DNA of 64,000 nt, from the NCBI GenBank assembly GCA_964428015.1, contig CAYRWR010000012.1:1-64000 (forward strand), written 5' to 3'. A program made the translations under genes and the position numbers. The notes beneath the pieces were generated by a model. It did no database searches, was not told where the DNA came from, and saw nothing but the letters and a program-made list of their open reading frames with translations. Shown piece after piece: positions 56,703 through 64,000 of this stretch (position 1 is the stretch's first letter; every line of letters begins with the position of its first letter). The stretch comes from CAYRWR01 sp964428015 (GTDB lineage Bacteria > Spirochaetota > Brevinematia > Brevinematales > CAYRWR01).

Positions 56703-58973
56703 TTAATCCTTTTTCTTATTAGCAGCTGCAATAAGATTGAGCGCCGATCCCGCCTTAAACCATTCGATCTGAGGCAGACCAAAGCTGTGTTTACACATAA
56801 TCTGCTCTGTGCTCCCGTCTTTATGGTGCAAGGTGAGCTGGATATTCCTGCCCGGCTGGAGTTGTTCTTTAAGATTTAAAATAGAAATGGTGTCCCATTC
56901 CTGGATCTTTTCATAATCAGCCGGATCCGCGAAATTCAGAGCCAGGATGCCCTGCTTTTTAAGATTGGTTTCATGGATGCGGGCAAAACTGCGCGTCAGG
57001 ACAGCGATACATCCCAGATGCCTGGGCTCCATGGCGGCATGTTCCCGGCTGGAGCCTTCTCCATAATTTTCATCCCCTACAATGATCCACTGTTTTCCCT
57101 GAGCTTTATATTCCCGGGCCACTTTCGGCACTTCCTGGTACTGGCCGGTCAGCTGGTTAAGTGCTTCTCCGGTGCGGTCATGAAATGCAGATACACCACC
57201 TATCAGCATGTTATTGCTGATATTATCCAGATGGCCTCTGAATTTCAGCCAGGGACCGGCAGGTGAAATATGGTCAGTGGTACATTTTCCCCTGGCTTTA
57301 AATAAAAGCGGGAGATGATCCAGGTCCTTTCCGTCCCAGGCGGGGAAGGGGGCTAGTTTCTGAAGTCTGTCACTTTTAGGGTCTATGATTACATTGATAG
57401 AAGAGCCGTCAGCAGGCGGTTCGATGATGGAGATGTCCGGCTGAGCATAGGCCACCTGAGCAGGTTTTACTGAAGGTACTTTGAGTTTTACCTGCTGACC
57501 CTGTGCATTGGTTAGGGTGTCAGTCAGGGGGTTAAAGGACAGCCGGCCGGCTGCGGCATAGATGGTACACATTTCCGGACTGGTAACAAAGGCTTCGGTG
57601 GAGGGATTTCCGTCATTGCGTTTTTTAAAATTACGGTTAAAGGAATTTACAATGGTATTCTTGGTCCCCTGGGCCAGGTTGGGACGGCTCCATTGACCGA
57701 TACAGGGGCCACAGGCATTAGCCAGGATAGTAGCGCCAAATTCTTTTAAAGTGTCCAGGATTCCATCCCTTTCTGTGGTAGCTCTGACCATATCCGATCC
57801 GGGTGTAACCAGGAATTCTGTCGTGGCTTTGATCCCCTGATCCATAAGATCCCGGGCTATAGCCGCGGATTTCTTGAGATCATCATAGCTGGAGTTATTA
57901 CAACTACCCAGACAGGAAGCGGAAATCTGATCAGTATAGCCCTCTGTTTTAACACCGTCTTTAATAGTTTCGACAGTCCAGACTTTATCAGGGGAGAAGG
58001 GCCCGTTGAGATGAGGGATCAAAGTGGACAGATCCAGTTCAATGACCCGGTCAAAATATTTCTCGGGATGGTCCAGTACATCCTGATCGGCCTGAAACTC
58101 ATCAATCATTTTCTCTACCAGTTGAGCCAGATCAGAACGACCGGTAGAGGTGAGGTAGTCCAGGTGATGTGTGTCTACCGGGAAGATGGAAGTAGTAGCG
58201 CCATGTTCAGCACCCATATCGGTGATGGCCGATTTTTCGGTAGTGGTCATGGTCTTACAGCCGGGGCCGAAGAACTCCACAATATGGCCGGTGCCTCCCT
58301 TAACAGTCAGGATTCCCAGCAGCTTACAAATGACATCCTTGGAAGAAGCCCAGCCCTGCAGCGCTCCGGTAAGCCGGACTCCGATAATCCCCGGCCATTT
58401 TACTTCCCAGGGCATACCTACCATCACATCTACCGCATCCGCGCCGCCTACTCCGATTGCGATCATGCCCATCCCCCCCATGTTAGGGGTATGAGAGTCT
58501 GTGCCTATCATCATCCCGCCGGGAAAGGCGTAATTTTCCAGTACCACCTGGTGGATGATGCCGCTGCCCGGCTGCCAGTATCCGATACCATAGCGGGCAG
58601 ATACACTTTTCAGGAAATCATAGACTTCTCGGTTTACTTCATTAGCCCGGGCCAGATCTTCTTTGGCACCATGCAGTGCTTGTATGAGGTGGTCGCAATG
58701 GACTGTAGAAGGTACTTCGGTGCGGTCTTTGCCGGAATTCATGAGCTGAAGCAGAGCCATCTGAGCGGTGGCATCCTGCATGGCTACCCTGTCAGGGTTC
58801 AGATAGGCATAATCCTGCTTCCTCTTGAGTTCAGAATTGGCTTCCTGATCCAGATGGGCGTATAGGATCTTTTCCGCGTAGGTGAGTGGGCGCCCCAGAG
58901 TGTGGCGTGCCCGGGATACTTTATCTTTAAAATCAGTATAAACTTTTTTAATCTTATCCATATCGCGGGTCAT
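56703..58973 (-). CDS. Aconitate hydratase (mitochondrial-type)
   Basis: Interconverts citrate and isocitrate. 756 residues; the 4Fe-4S ligands lie in SASCLGSCNN and NACGPCIGQW. Other blocks: MIGTDSHTPNMGGMGMIAIGVGGADAVD, the substrate loop KTMTTTEKSAITDMGAEHGATTS and the swivelling domain IIVGDENYGEGSSREHAAMEPRHLG. The size and sequence type match the mitochondrial-like aconitases rather than AcnB. It has its own promoter and ends just before the TPP riboswitch. Confidence 0.95.
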   Translation of the reverse strand: MTRDMDKIKKVYTDFKDKVSRARHTLGRPLTYAEKILYAHLDQEANSELKRKQDYAYLNPDRVAMQDATAQMALLQLMNSGKDRTEVPSTVHCDHLIQALHGAKEDLARANEVNREVYDFLKSVSARYGIGYWQPGSGIIHQVVLENYAFPGGMMIGTDSHTPNMGGMGMIAIGVGGADAVDVMVGMPWEVKWPGIIGVRLTGALQGWASSKDVICKLLGILTVKGGTGHIVEFFGPGCKTMTTTEKSAITDMGAEHGATTSIFPVDTHHLDYLTSTGRSDLAQLVEKMIDEFQADQDVLDHPEKYFDRVIELDLSTLIPHLNGPFSPDKVWTVETIKDGVKTEGYTDQISASCLGSCNNSSYDDLKKSAAIARDLMDQGIKATTEFLVTPGSDMVRATTERDGILDTLKEFGATILANACGPCIGQWSRPNLAQGTKNTIVNSFNRNFKKRNDGNPSTEAFVTSPEMCTIYAAAGRLSFNPLTDTLTNAQGQQVKLKVPSVKPAQVAYAQPDISIIEPPADGSSINVIIDPKSDRLQKLAPFPAWDGKDLDHLPLLFKARGKCTTDHISPAGPWLKFRGHLDNISNNMLIGGVSAFHDRTGEALNQLTGQYQEVPKVAREYKAQGKQWIIVGDENYGEGSSREHAAMEPRHLGCIAVLTRSFARIHETNLKKQGILALNFADPADYEKIQEWDTISILNLKEQLQPGRNIQLTLHHKDGSTEQIMCKHSFGLPQIEWFKAGSALNLIAAANKKKD

Positions 58974-59002
58974 GACTTGCTCCTTGAGAAATTCTGAAGT
59001 AT

Positions 59003-59031
59003 ATTATATATGGAATGTTGAATTTTGTAAA
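59003..59031 (-). promoter_or_regulatory. Predicted aconitase promoter
   Basis: Minus-strand TTTACA (59031-59026), 17 bp, TATAAT (59008-59003). Strong match. Confidence 0.65.
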
Positions 59032-59065
59032 ACGGGTGAGTCAGCGTAAATTGTGGTCACGAGTC

Positions 59066-59094
59066 TGGACAAACGTTTTAACCCGCTTTATAAT
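59066..59094 (+). promoter_or_regulatory. Predicted promoter of the flavoprotein gene
   Basis: TGGACA (59066-59071), 17 bp, TATAAT (59089-59094). Divergent from the aconitase promoter, about 35 bp apart. Confidence 0.6.
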
Positions 59095-59132
59095 ATAAAA
59101 CAAAAAAACATGGGGTAGGATAGGATAAAGTA

Positions 59133-59900
59133 TTGAAAGAAAAAGTCATCGCTCTATGCGGCAGCCCCCGTAAAAAAGGGACTTTTCAGCTTCTGCAGAC
59201 CATGCAGGGAGCATTAAGAGCGTGTGACCTGGAACTGGAAATTATTCCTGTTACCTCATTAACAATTAATCCCTGCAAAGGGTGCCAGAAATGTATTCTA
59301 AAAGGCGGTTGTGTCTACCAGGATGACATGGAAAACCTGCTGAACCGCCTACAGAAAGCCCGGGGAATCATTCTAGCCACACCTGTCTATATAGGTCACA
59401 TAACCGGTCAGTTCAAGACCCTTCTGGATCGCACCTGCAGTTGGTATCACCGTCCACCTTTAGCTGGAAAACCATTTCTCAGCATAGTAACCACAGCCTA
59501 TTCTGGTATAAAAGAGACATTACGCTATCTGGACAAAGCAGGTATGGATTGGGGTATGCTGCCTGCCGGGCATATTTCCAGAAATGCGGGAAATTCCCAG
59601 TCTCCGGTTACACCCAAAGAAATCAAGCAGTTTATTTCACTGATCAATTCCAATTTAAAGACATACCAGCCTACTTTAAGACAATTAATGTCTTTTAGTG
59701 TACAAAAAGTTCTTGCCCGGGAGATACTGGACATAGACCGGGATTTTTGGACAGTACAAGGCTGGGACAAACAGGATTTTTATTTTTTCTGCCGAATTTC
59801 TTTCTTCAAACGCCTTTTGAACCGCTGGTTTTATAATACATTATCCAGAAACGTACGTAAAACCCGTATAGAAGCAAAAGCTGAGGGAGGAAACTGGTAG
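59133..59900 (+). CDS. Flavodoxin-like NAD(P)H-dependent FMN reductase / iron-sulfur flavoprotein
   Basis: A 255-residue protein starting with TTG. The flavodoxin-fold N-terminus has IALCGSPRKKGTFQLL (FMN phosphate loop), a Cys cluster CKGCQKCILKGGC (about residues 49-61) as in iron-sulfur flavoproteins and related reductases, and ILATPVYIGHITGQFKTLLDR. The last 90 residues form an aromatic and basic extension not typical of the family. Substrate and partner unknown. Confidence 0.8.
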   Translation: MKEKVIALCGSPRKKGTFQLLQTMQGALRACDLELEIIPVTSLTINPCKGCQKCILKGGCVYQDDMENLLNRLQKARGIILATPVYIGHITGQFKTLLDRTCSWYHRPPLAGKPFLSIVTTAYSGIKETLRYLDKAGMDWGMLPAGHISRNAGNSQSPVTPKEIKQFISLINSNLKTYQPTLRQLMSFSVQKVLAREILDIDRDFWTVQGWDKQDFYFFCRISFFKRLLNRWFYNTLSRNVRKTRIEAKAEGGNW

Positions 59901-59951
59901 AAGGATTTAGCCTTGATCCAAAAAATAATTTCCGCAGGAGAAGGCTAATCA

Positions 59952-59980
59952 TTGACGGGACTATAAATTGGCTATAAAAT
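59952..59980 (+). promoter_or_regulatory. Predicted promoter of the diaminobutyrate genes
   Basis: TTGACG (59952-59957), 17 bp, TAAAAT (59975-59980). An inverted repeat TCCGG-N8-CCGGA (59986-60003) lies directly at the expected transcription start and could be an operator. Confidence 0.5.
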
Positions 59981-60039
59981 ATTTATCCGGAAAATATACC
60001 GGAAATAAAAATACAGTCTTCATATGAAGGAGGAATTTC

Positions 60040-61428
60040 ATGGCAAAAGAAACTCATCACATTACCGGTTCAGGTTCTGACCACCATACTCACTCCAATG
60101 ACCATTATTTGAATCGACAGGCATCAATGGAATCAAATGCCAGAAGTTACCCCCGACATTTTCCTCTGGCTATCAAAAAAGCCCTGGGATCATGGATTGA
60201 AGATGTAGAGGGAAACCGCTATCTGGATGCTCTGGCCGGCGCGGGTACCCTGGCTCTGGGGCACAATCACCCCCGTATTATCAATAAGATTAAAGAAGTC
60301 CTGGACTCAGGCTTGCCTTTGCATACTCTGGATATTACTACCCCGGTCAAGGACAGATTTACCGAAATGCTTTTGGGAAAATTGCCTTCAGCATTGCAGG
60401 GAAAAGCCCGCATGCAGTTTTGCGGCCCCACAGGGTCAGACGCGGCAGAAGCAGCTATTAAGCTCTGCAAAATCGCCACTGGCAGAGAAAACATTATCAG
60501 TTTCCAGGGCGGCTATCATGGTATGGGGCATGGCTCCTTATCCATGACCGGCAATCTGAATTCCAAAGGCCTGGTGGGCGGACTCATGCCCTATGTGCAC
60601 TCTTTTCCCTATCCCTACAGCTACCGTTGTCCCTTTGGTCTGGGAGGAGATGCCGGAACACGTACCGCAGGCTATTATTTTGAACATGTCCTCAAAGATC
60701 CCGAAAGCGGCATCCCCAAACCGGCTGCCGTGATTTTGGAGTCCATCCAGGGAGAGGGGGGAGTGATTCCTGCTCCTGTGGAATGGCTGAAGACGGTCCG
60801 AAGAGTCACCAAAGAGCTGGGTATTCCACTCATTATTGATGAGATTCAATCCGGAGTGGGCCGTTCCGGCAAATTTTTTGCTTATGAATATGCCGACATT
60901 GTTCCGGATGTGGTACTGGTATCCAAAGCTATAGGTGGTTCCCTTCCTCTGGCTGTGGTGATGTATAACGAGGAATTAGATGTGTGGAAGCCCGGACATC
61001 ATGCCGGTACTTTCCGCGGAAACCAGATGGCTATGGCTGCCGGTACGGAAGTCATGGTCGTACTGGAAGAAGAAGGCCTGATGCAGCAAGCCTCAGAAAA
61101 GGGGAAAAGGATACAGGAACATTTCCTGGATCTGCAGAAGAGGACATCTATTATCGGTGATGTGCGCGGCAAGGGTCTGATGAAAGGTGTGGAATTAATT
61201 GATCCCACAGCGGAAGCGGATCAACTGGGTTCACGCATCGGTAGTAATGCCATTTCCTCTGAAGTCCAGAAAATCTGTTTTGAAAACAAACTGATCATCG
61301 AAAAGGGCGGGCGCCATGGTGCAGTGATGCGCTTTATCCCGGCACTCACTATTACCAACAGTGAAATCGATCAGATGATGGATATTTTTGAGAAAGCCAT
61401 ACTGACTGTGGACAAGAAATATGCCTGA
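60040..61428 (+). CDS. dat: Diaminobutyrate--2-oxoglutarate aminotransferase
   Basis: Class III aminotransferase, 462 residues, making L-2,4-diaminobutyrate from aspartate semialdehyde and glutamate. Class III blocks: FPLAIKKALGSWIEDVEGNRYLD, FCGPTGSDAAEAAIKLCK, ILESIQGEGGVIPAP, LIIDEIQSGVGRSGKFFAYE and the PLP lysine Lys296 in VLVSKAIGGSLP. The specific substrate follows from the downstream decarboxylase partner. The start follows AAGGAGG. It overlaps the next gene by 8 bp. Confidence 0.9.
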   Translation: MAKETHHITGSGSDHHTHSNDHYLNRQASMESNARSYPRHFPLAIKKALGSWIEDVEGNRYLDALAGAGTLALGHNHPRIINKIKEVLDSGLPLHTLDITTPVKDRFTEMLLGKLPSALQGKARMQFCGPTGSDAAEAAIKLCKIATGRENIISFQGGYHGMGHGSLSMTGNLNSKGLVGGLMPYVHSFPYPYSYRCPFGLGGDAGTRTAGYYFEHVLKDPESGIPKPAAVILESIQGEGGVIPAPVEWLKTVRRVTKELGIPLIIDEIQSGVGRSGKFFAYEYADIVPDVVLVSKAIGGSLPLAVVMYNEELDVWKPGHHAGTFRGNQMAMAAGTEVMVVLEEEGLMQQASEKGKRIQEHFLDLQKRTSIIGDVRGKGLMKGVELIDPTAEADQLGSRIGSNAISSEVQKICFENKLIIEKGGRHGAVMRFIPALTITNSEIDQMMDIFEKAILTVDKKYA

Positions 61429-62893
61429 TTCTATTCAGGAACTGTTTCTTTCACCTCATCCTGGCGCGACTGAAAATTTTAAACGAAAGATTTCTACGGC
61501 AGCTCAGGCTTTGGCTGATTCCTTTCAGGTAAAAGGACAGGCTTTTTCCGGACTTACTCCCCAGGAATTACAGTCTTTGCTACAGGATGATGAACTCTTA
61601 CCTTCTGCCGGAGCAGGCAGTGAGAGTGTCATGCAATTTATTCGGGATAGCCTGCTCCCCAATTCACTGAAAGTTTCTTCAACCAGTTATATGGCTCATC
61701 TGCACAGTGCACCTCTAATCGATAACCTGGCTGCTGAACTCATACTGTCTACCTTAAATCAATCTATGGACTCCTGGGATCAGGCGCCTATGGCTACCGA
61801 GATGGAGGTCCATGTTATCAAGGGGCTATGCCGCTTGTACAAGCTTCCTTCTGCCTCAGACGGGATCTTTACCTCTGGAGGCAGCCAGTCGAATCTGATG
61901 GGTTTATTTCTGGCAAGAGATTGGTACTGTCTGACAAAACTGGGCCACGATGTACGTACATCCGGATTGCCTGAACAATTTAATCGATTGCGTATCTATA
62001 CCTCTTCTGTTTCCCATTTCAGTGTGGAAAAAAGTGCTCATCTGATGGGTATGGGATTCCATAGTGTCAGACCGGTACCGGTAGACGATCAAATGCGAAT
62101 GTCCCCCTCAGCACTGGAGGCCTTGATTGCGGAAGATATCGCTCAGTGCAATATCCCCATGGCGGTAGTTGCTACTGTGGGTACCACTGATTTCGGCAGT
62201 ATTGATCCGCTTAATAGTATCAGAAAAATCTGTGATCAGCATGGTATGTGGATGCACGCGGACGCAGCTTACGGTAGCGGACTGGTTTTGTCTGATAAGT
62301 ACTCGGAAAGGATAAAAGGGCTGGAAACATGTGACTCCATAACGGTTGATTTTCATAAGATGTTTATGCTGTCTATCAGCTGCGGAGCGTTTCTCCTCAA
62401 AGACAACAGCCACTTTAAACTACTGGAACTGCACGCGGACTATCTGAACCGTGAAGAAGATGAAGAAGAAGGGTATGTCCATTTGGTAGGAAAATCCCTG
62501 CAGACAACCCGCAGGTTTGATGCCCTTAAAGTCTGGATGAGTTTTAAGATCCTGGGCCGGGAGACTTTGGGCGGTTTGATTGACCGATCCGTAGAGACCT
62601 GTAGAGCATCCTATGACAGCCTGACCAGAGATAAACGATTTGAAGTAGTGACTAAGCCCGAAATATCTTCTCTGGTATTTCGTTACATCGGAAGTCTGGA
62701 AGCAGAGTCAGAACGGGAAGCAGTAAATATCCGCATCCGAAAGACGCTGCTTCATGAAAAGGGAATAGTAATCGGGCAGACCAAAGTCAAAAGCAGAACA
62801 TTTCTCAAACTCACCCTTTTGAACCCCCTGATTGAACCTTTAATGATAAAAGAATTGTTTGAGACTATTGAACTAATAGCTTTGGCTAAGTAA
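61421..62893 (+). CDS. ddc: L-2,4-diaminobutyrate decarboxylase
   Basis: PLP-dependent group II decarboxylase of 490 residues converting diaminobutyrate to 1,3-diaminopropane. Motifs: FTSGGSQSNLMGLFLARDW, VVATVGTTDFGSIDPL, MWMHADAAYGSGLVLSDKY and the PLP lysine Lys313 in VDFHKMFMLSISCG. The pairing with the aminotransferase gene (8-bp overlap) supports the diaminobutyrate assignment over other aromatic or glutamate decarboxylases. No carboxynorspermidine genes follow, so diaminopropane may be the end product. Confidence 0.9.
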   Translation: MPDSIQELFLSPHPGATENFKRKISTAAQALADSFQVKGQAFSGLTPQELQSLLQDDELLPSAGAGSESVMQFIRDSLLPNSLKVSSTSYMAHLHSAPLIDNLAAELILSTLNQSMDSWDQAPMATEMEVHVIKGLCRLYKLPSASDGIFTSGGSQSNLMGLFLARDWYCLTKLGHDVRTSGLPEQFNRLRIYTSSVSHFSVEKSAHLMGMGFHSVRPVPVDDQMRMSPSALEALIAEDIAQCNIPMAVVATVGTTDFGSIDPLNSIRKICDQHGMWMHADAAYGSGLVLSDKYSERIKGLETCDSITVDFHKMFMLSISCGAFLLKDNSHFKLLELHADYLNREEDEEEGYVHLVGKSLQTTRRFDALKVWMSFKILGRETLGGLIDRSVETCRASYDSLTRDKRFEVVTKPEISSLVFRYIGSLEAESEREAVNIRIRKTLLHEKGIVIGQTKVKSRTFLKLTLLNPLIEPLMIKELFETIELIALAK

Positions 62894-62927
62894 AAAGTGT
62901 ACTATTGTGTCCATAAGAAACAGTAAT

Positions 62928-62956
62928 TTGACGCTTGCAGATTAATTGTATAGATT
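62928..62956 (+). promoter_or_regulatory. Predicted promoter of the FKBP gene
   Basis: TTGACG (62928-62933), 17 bp, TAGATT (62951-62956). Confidence 0.45.
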
Positions 62957-62992
62957 GATAACATATTGTCCCAAGAATCAAAAGGAGTAAAC

Positions 62993-63457
62993 ATGGTAAT
63001 AGCAGACAAGGCAGTGGTCACTCTCCACTACCACCTTACAGATGACGAAGGTCAGGTGCTGGATAGTTCCAAGGGAAAAGATCCTCTTAAATACCTGCAC
63101 GGTTTTCAGAATATTATTCCCGGTCTGGAAGATGCTCTGAACGGGAAGTCCAAGGGTGATAAAATGGACGTGACAGTTGAAGCAGCGGATGGATACGGTG
63201 AAGTCATCGATAGCCTGATACAGGAAGTCCCCGCTGAAGTATTCAAGGATGTACCTGAAGTAAAACCCGGGATGGTTTTTCAGGCTGAGGACAACAGCGG
63301 ACATCTCCAGAATTTTATGATCAGGTCAGTACAGGGTGAGACCGTCACTATAGACGCTAATCATCCTCTGGCTGGGAAACGGCTGCATTTTTCTGTTTCT
63401 GTAGAAGATGTGCGGGAAGCCAGCCCCGAAGAACTGGATCATGGACACGTCCACTAA
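62993..63457 (+). CDS. FKBP-type peptidyl-prolyl isomerase, SlyD-like
   Basis: Cytoplasmic prolyl isomerase and chaperone, about 154 residues. The ATG at 62993 has AAAGGAG upstream. The FKBP domain starts VVTLHYHLTDDEGQVLDSS, with FQNIIPGLEDALNGKSKGDK; the insert-in-flap domain (about 70-120) holds DSLIQEVPAEVFKDV; the core closes with NHPLAGKRLHFSVSVEDVREA. The tail ends in HGHVH, much shorter than the His/Cys-rich metal-binding tail of E. coli SlyD. It ends at a strong terminator. Confidence 0.93.
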   Translation: MVIADKAVVTLHYHLTDDEGQVLDSSKGKDPLKYLHGFQNIIPGLEDALNGKSKGDKMDVTVEAADGYGEVIDSLIQEVPAEVFKDVPEVKPGMVFQAEDNSGHLQNFMIRSVQGETVTIDANHPLAGKRLHFSVSVEDVREASPEELDHGHVH

Positions 63458-63468
63458 GTAAAATCCTC

Positions 63469-63499
63469 AAACTGTCTCTCCTGAGAGACAGTTTTTTTT
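63469..63499 (+). terminator. Intrinsic terminator after the FKBP gene
   Basis: Perfect 11-bp stem AAACTGTCTCT with a CCTG loop, followed by nine T. Confidence 0.93.
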
Positions 63500-63559
63500 A
63501 TATTTTTCATAAATACGTTAGAATGTAATTGATGCCTGATTAAATTCTTTGGAGTATTT

Positions 63560-63994
63560 ATGAGCAGAGAAGGATGGACTTGGCTCATCATTGCAATTAT
63601 TGCTCTAAGCATTTCCGGTATATTTACCTATAAGACCATTGTTTTTTTGAAAAATGCCCGACGGACAGAAGCCAGGATTATACAGATGCTGGAAACAAAA
63701 GATGATGACGGTGATACTCTCTATGCACCTGTCTACACCTATACCGGGTATGATATGCACCTATATACAAACCGGGAAACTGTATATTCTGCGCCTGTTC
63801 ACTTTAAAATTGGGGACCCTGTCTCTATCCTGTATCATAAAGATAACCCTGCTGATGCCAAAGTAGCACGTTTTTTATATATTTGGCTTTTCCCACTTAT
63901 CACAGGCCTACTTGGACTGATATTTTTATCACCAATTCTCTATATCATGCTGCAGCGACTTTTTAAAAAAGTACATAAAGATGATGTTCAATAA
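63560..63994 (+). CDS. DUF3592-like membrane protein
   Basis: A 144-residue protein with a transmembrane helix near each end (WTWLIIAIIALSISGIFTYK and LYIWLFPLITGLLGLIFL). The middle part (RTEARIIQMLETKDDDGDTLYAPVYTYT, then YSAPVHFKIGDPVSILYHKDNP) is the soluble domain that defines DUF3592. The ATG follows TTGGAG. Function unknown. Six bases remain after it in the window. Confidence 0.82.
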   Translation: MSREGWTWLIIAIIALSISGIFTYKTIVFLKNARRTEARIIQMLETKDDDGDTLYAPVYTYTGYDMHLYTNRETVYSAPVHFKIGDPVSILYHKDNPADAKVARFLYIWLFPLITGLLGLIFLSPILYIMLQRLFKKVHKDDVQ

Positions 63995-64000
63995 AAATAA

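Noticed and set aside
58011..58865. A 284-codon open frame on the + strand opposite aconitase
   Set aside because: Shadow of the aconitase gene, whose cluster ligands and length are complete.

Overview
The window looks like chromosomal DNA of an uncultured, anaerobic bacterium with two membranes, and a spirochaete (Spirochaetota) is my best guess. The reasons are: many secreted lipoproteins with relaxed lipoboxes (one has Asn just before the Cys), two outer-membrane beta-barrel candidates, a type III glutamine synthetase, an HtrA lipoprotein, a CheB response regulator beside long coiled-coil proteins, and Thr-Asn-rich linkers in several proteins. The phylum is an inference; no rRNA or tRNA gene is present to settle it. 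No insertion sequence, phage or CRISPR array was seen. Housekeeping-type promoters (TTGACA, 17 bp, TATAAT) are easy to recognise throughout.

Layout. 1-6.4 kb (+): four tandem paralogous beta-propeller lipoproteins, a small secreted protein, a FecR-domain protein and an outer-membrane beta-barrel. 6.5-12.1 kb (-): htrA, then an operon aminotransferase / propeller lipoprotein / coaBC / ruvC. 12.2-16.4 kb (-): ddl-ftsQ-ftsA-ftsZ. 16.5-19.8 kb (-): purS, an anti-sigma kinase and STAS antagonist pair, a beta-barrel protein and a TPR lipoprotein. 20.0-22.1 kb (+): two CBM21 starch-binding lipoproteins; a large secreted alpha-amylase lies at 28.1-31.5 kb (-). All three carry the same palindromic LacI/CcpA-like operator at their promoters, so they form a candidate starch regulon. 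22.2-28.1 kb also holds a lipase-like protein, an unrecognised 862-residue protein and an M15 peptidase. 32.4-36.0 kb (-): glutamine synthetase III and a DUF1015 protein. 36.2-40.8 kb (+): TPR and coiled-coil envelope proteins, cheB and an unknown protein. A convincing unannotated small RNA lies at 40.81-40.89 kb (-). 41.0-44.4 kb (+): an MBL-fold hydrolase, queA and a remarkable protein made of 21 copies of a 21-residue repeat.

44.5-51.4 kb (+) is the most interesting block. A nickel transporter-like protein is followed, after a Rex-like operator, by a four-subunit group 3b [NiFe] hydrogenase (hydBGDA type), its maturation endopeptidase, a HypA lacking the zinc domain, and a fusion of HypC to a HydE-type radical SAM enzyme. 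HydE belongs to the [FeFe] maturation pathway, so its covalent attachment to the HypC scaffold in a [NiFe] operon suggests an unusual way of making the Fe(CN)2CO unit.

51.5-64 kb: small secreted proteins, one with an apparent ATT start codon; a TPP-riboswitch-controlled thiS-thiG fusion / thiH / thiE operon (-); aconitase (-); a flavodoxin-like protein; a diaminobutyrate aminotransferase plus decarboxylase pair for 1,3-diaminopropane; an SlyD-like FKBP isomerase; and a DUF3592 membrane protein.
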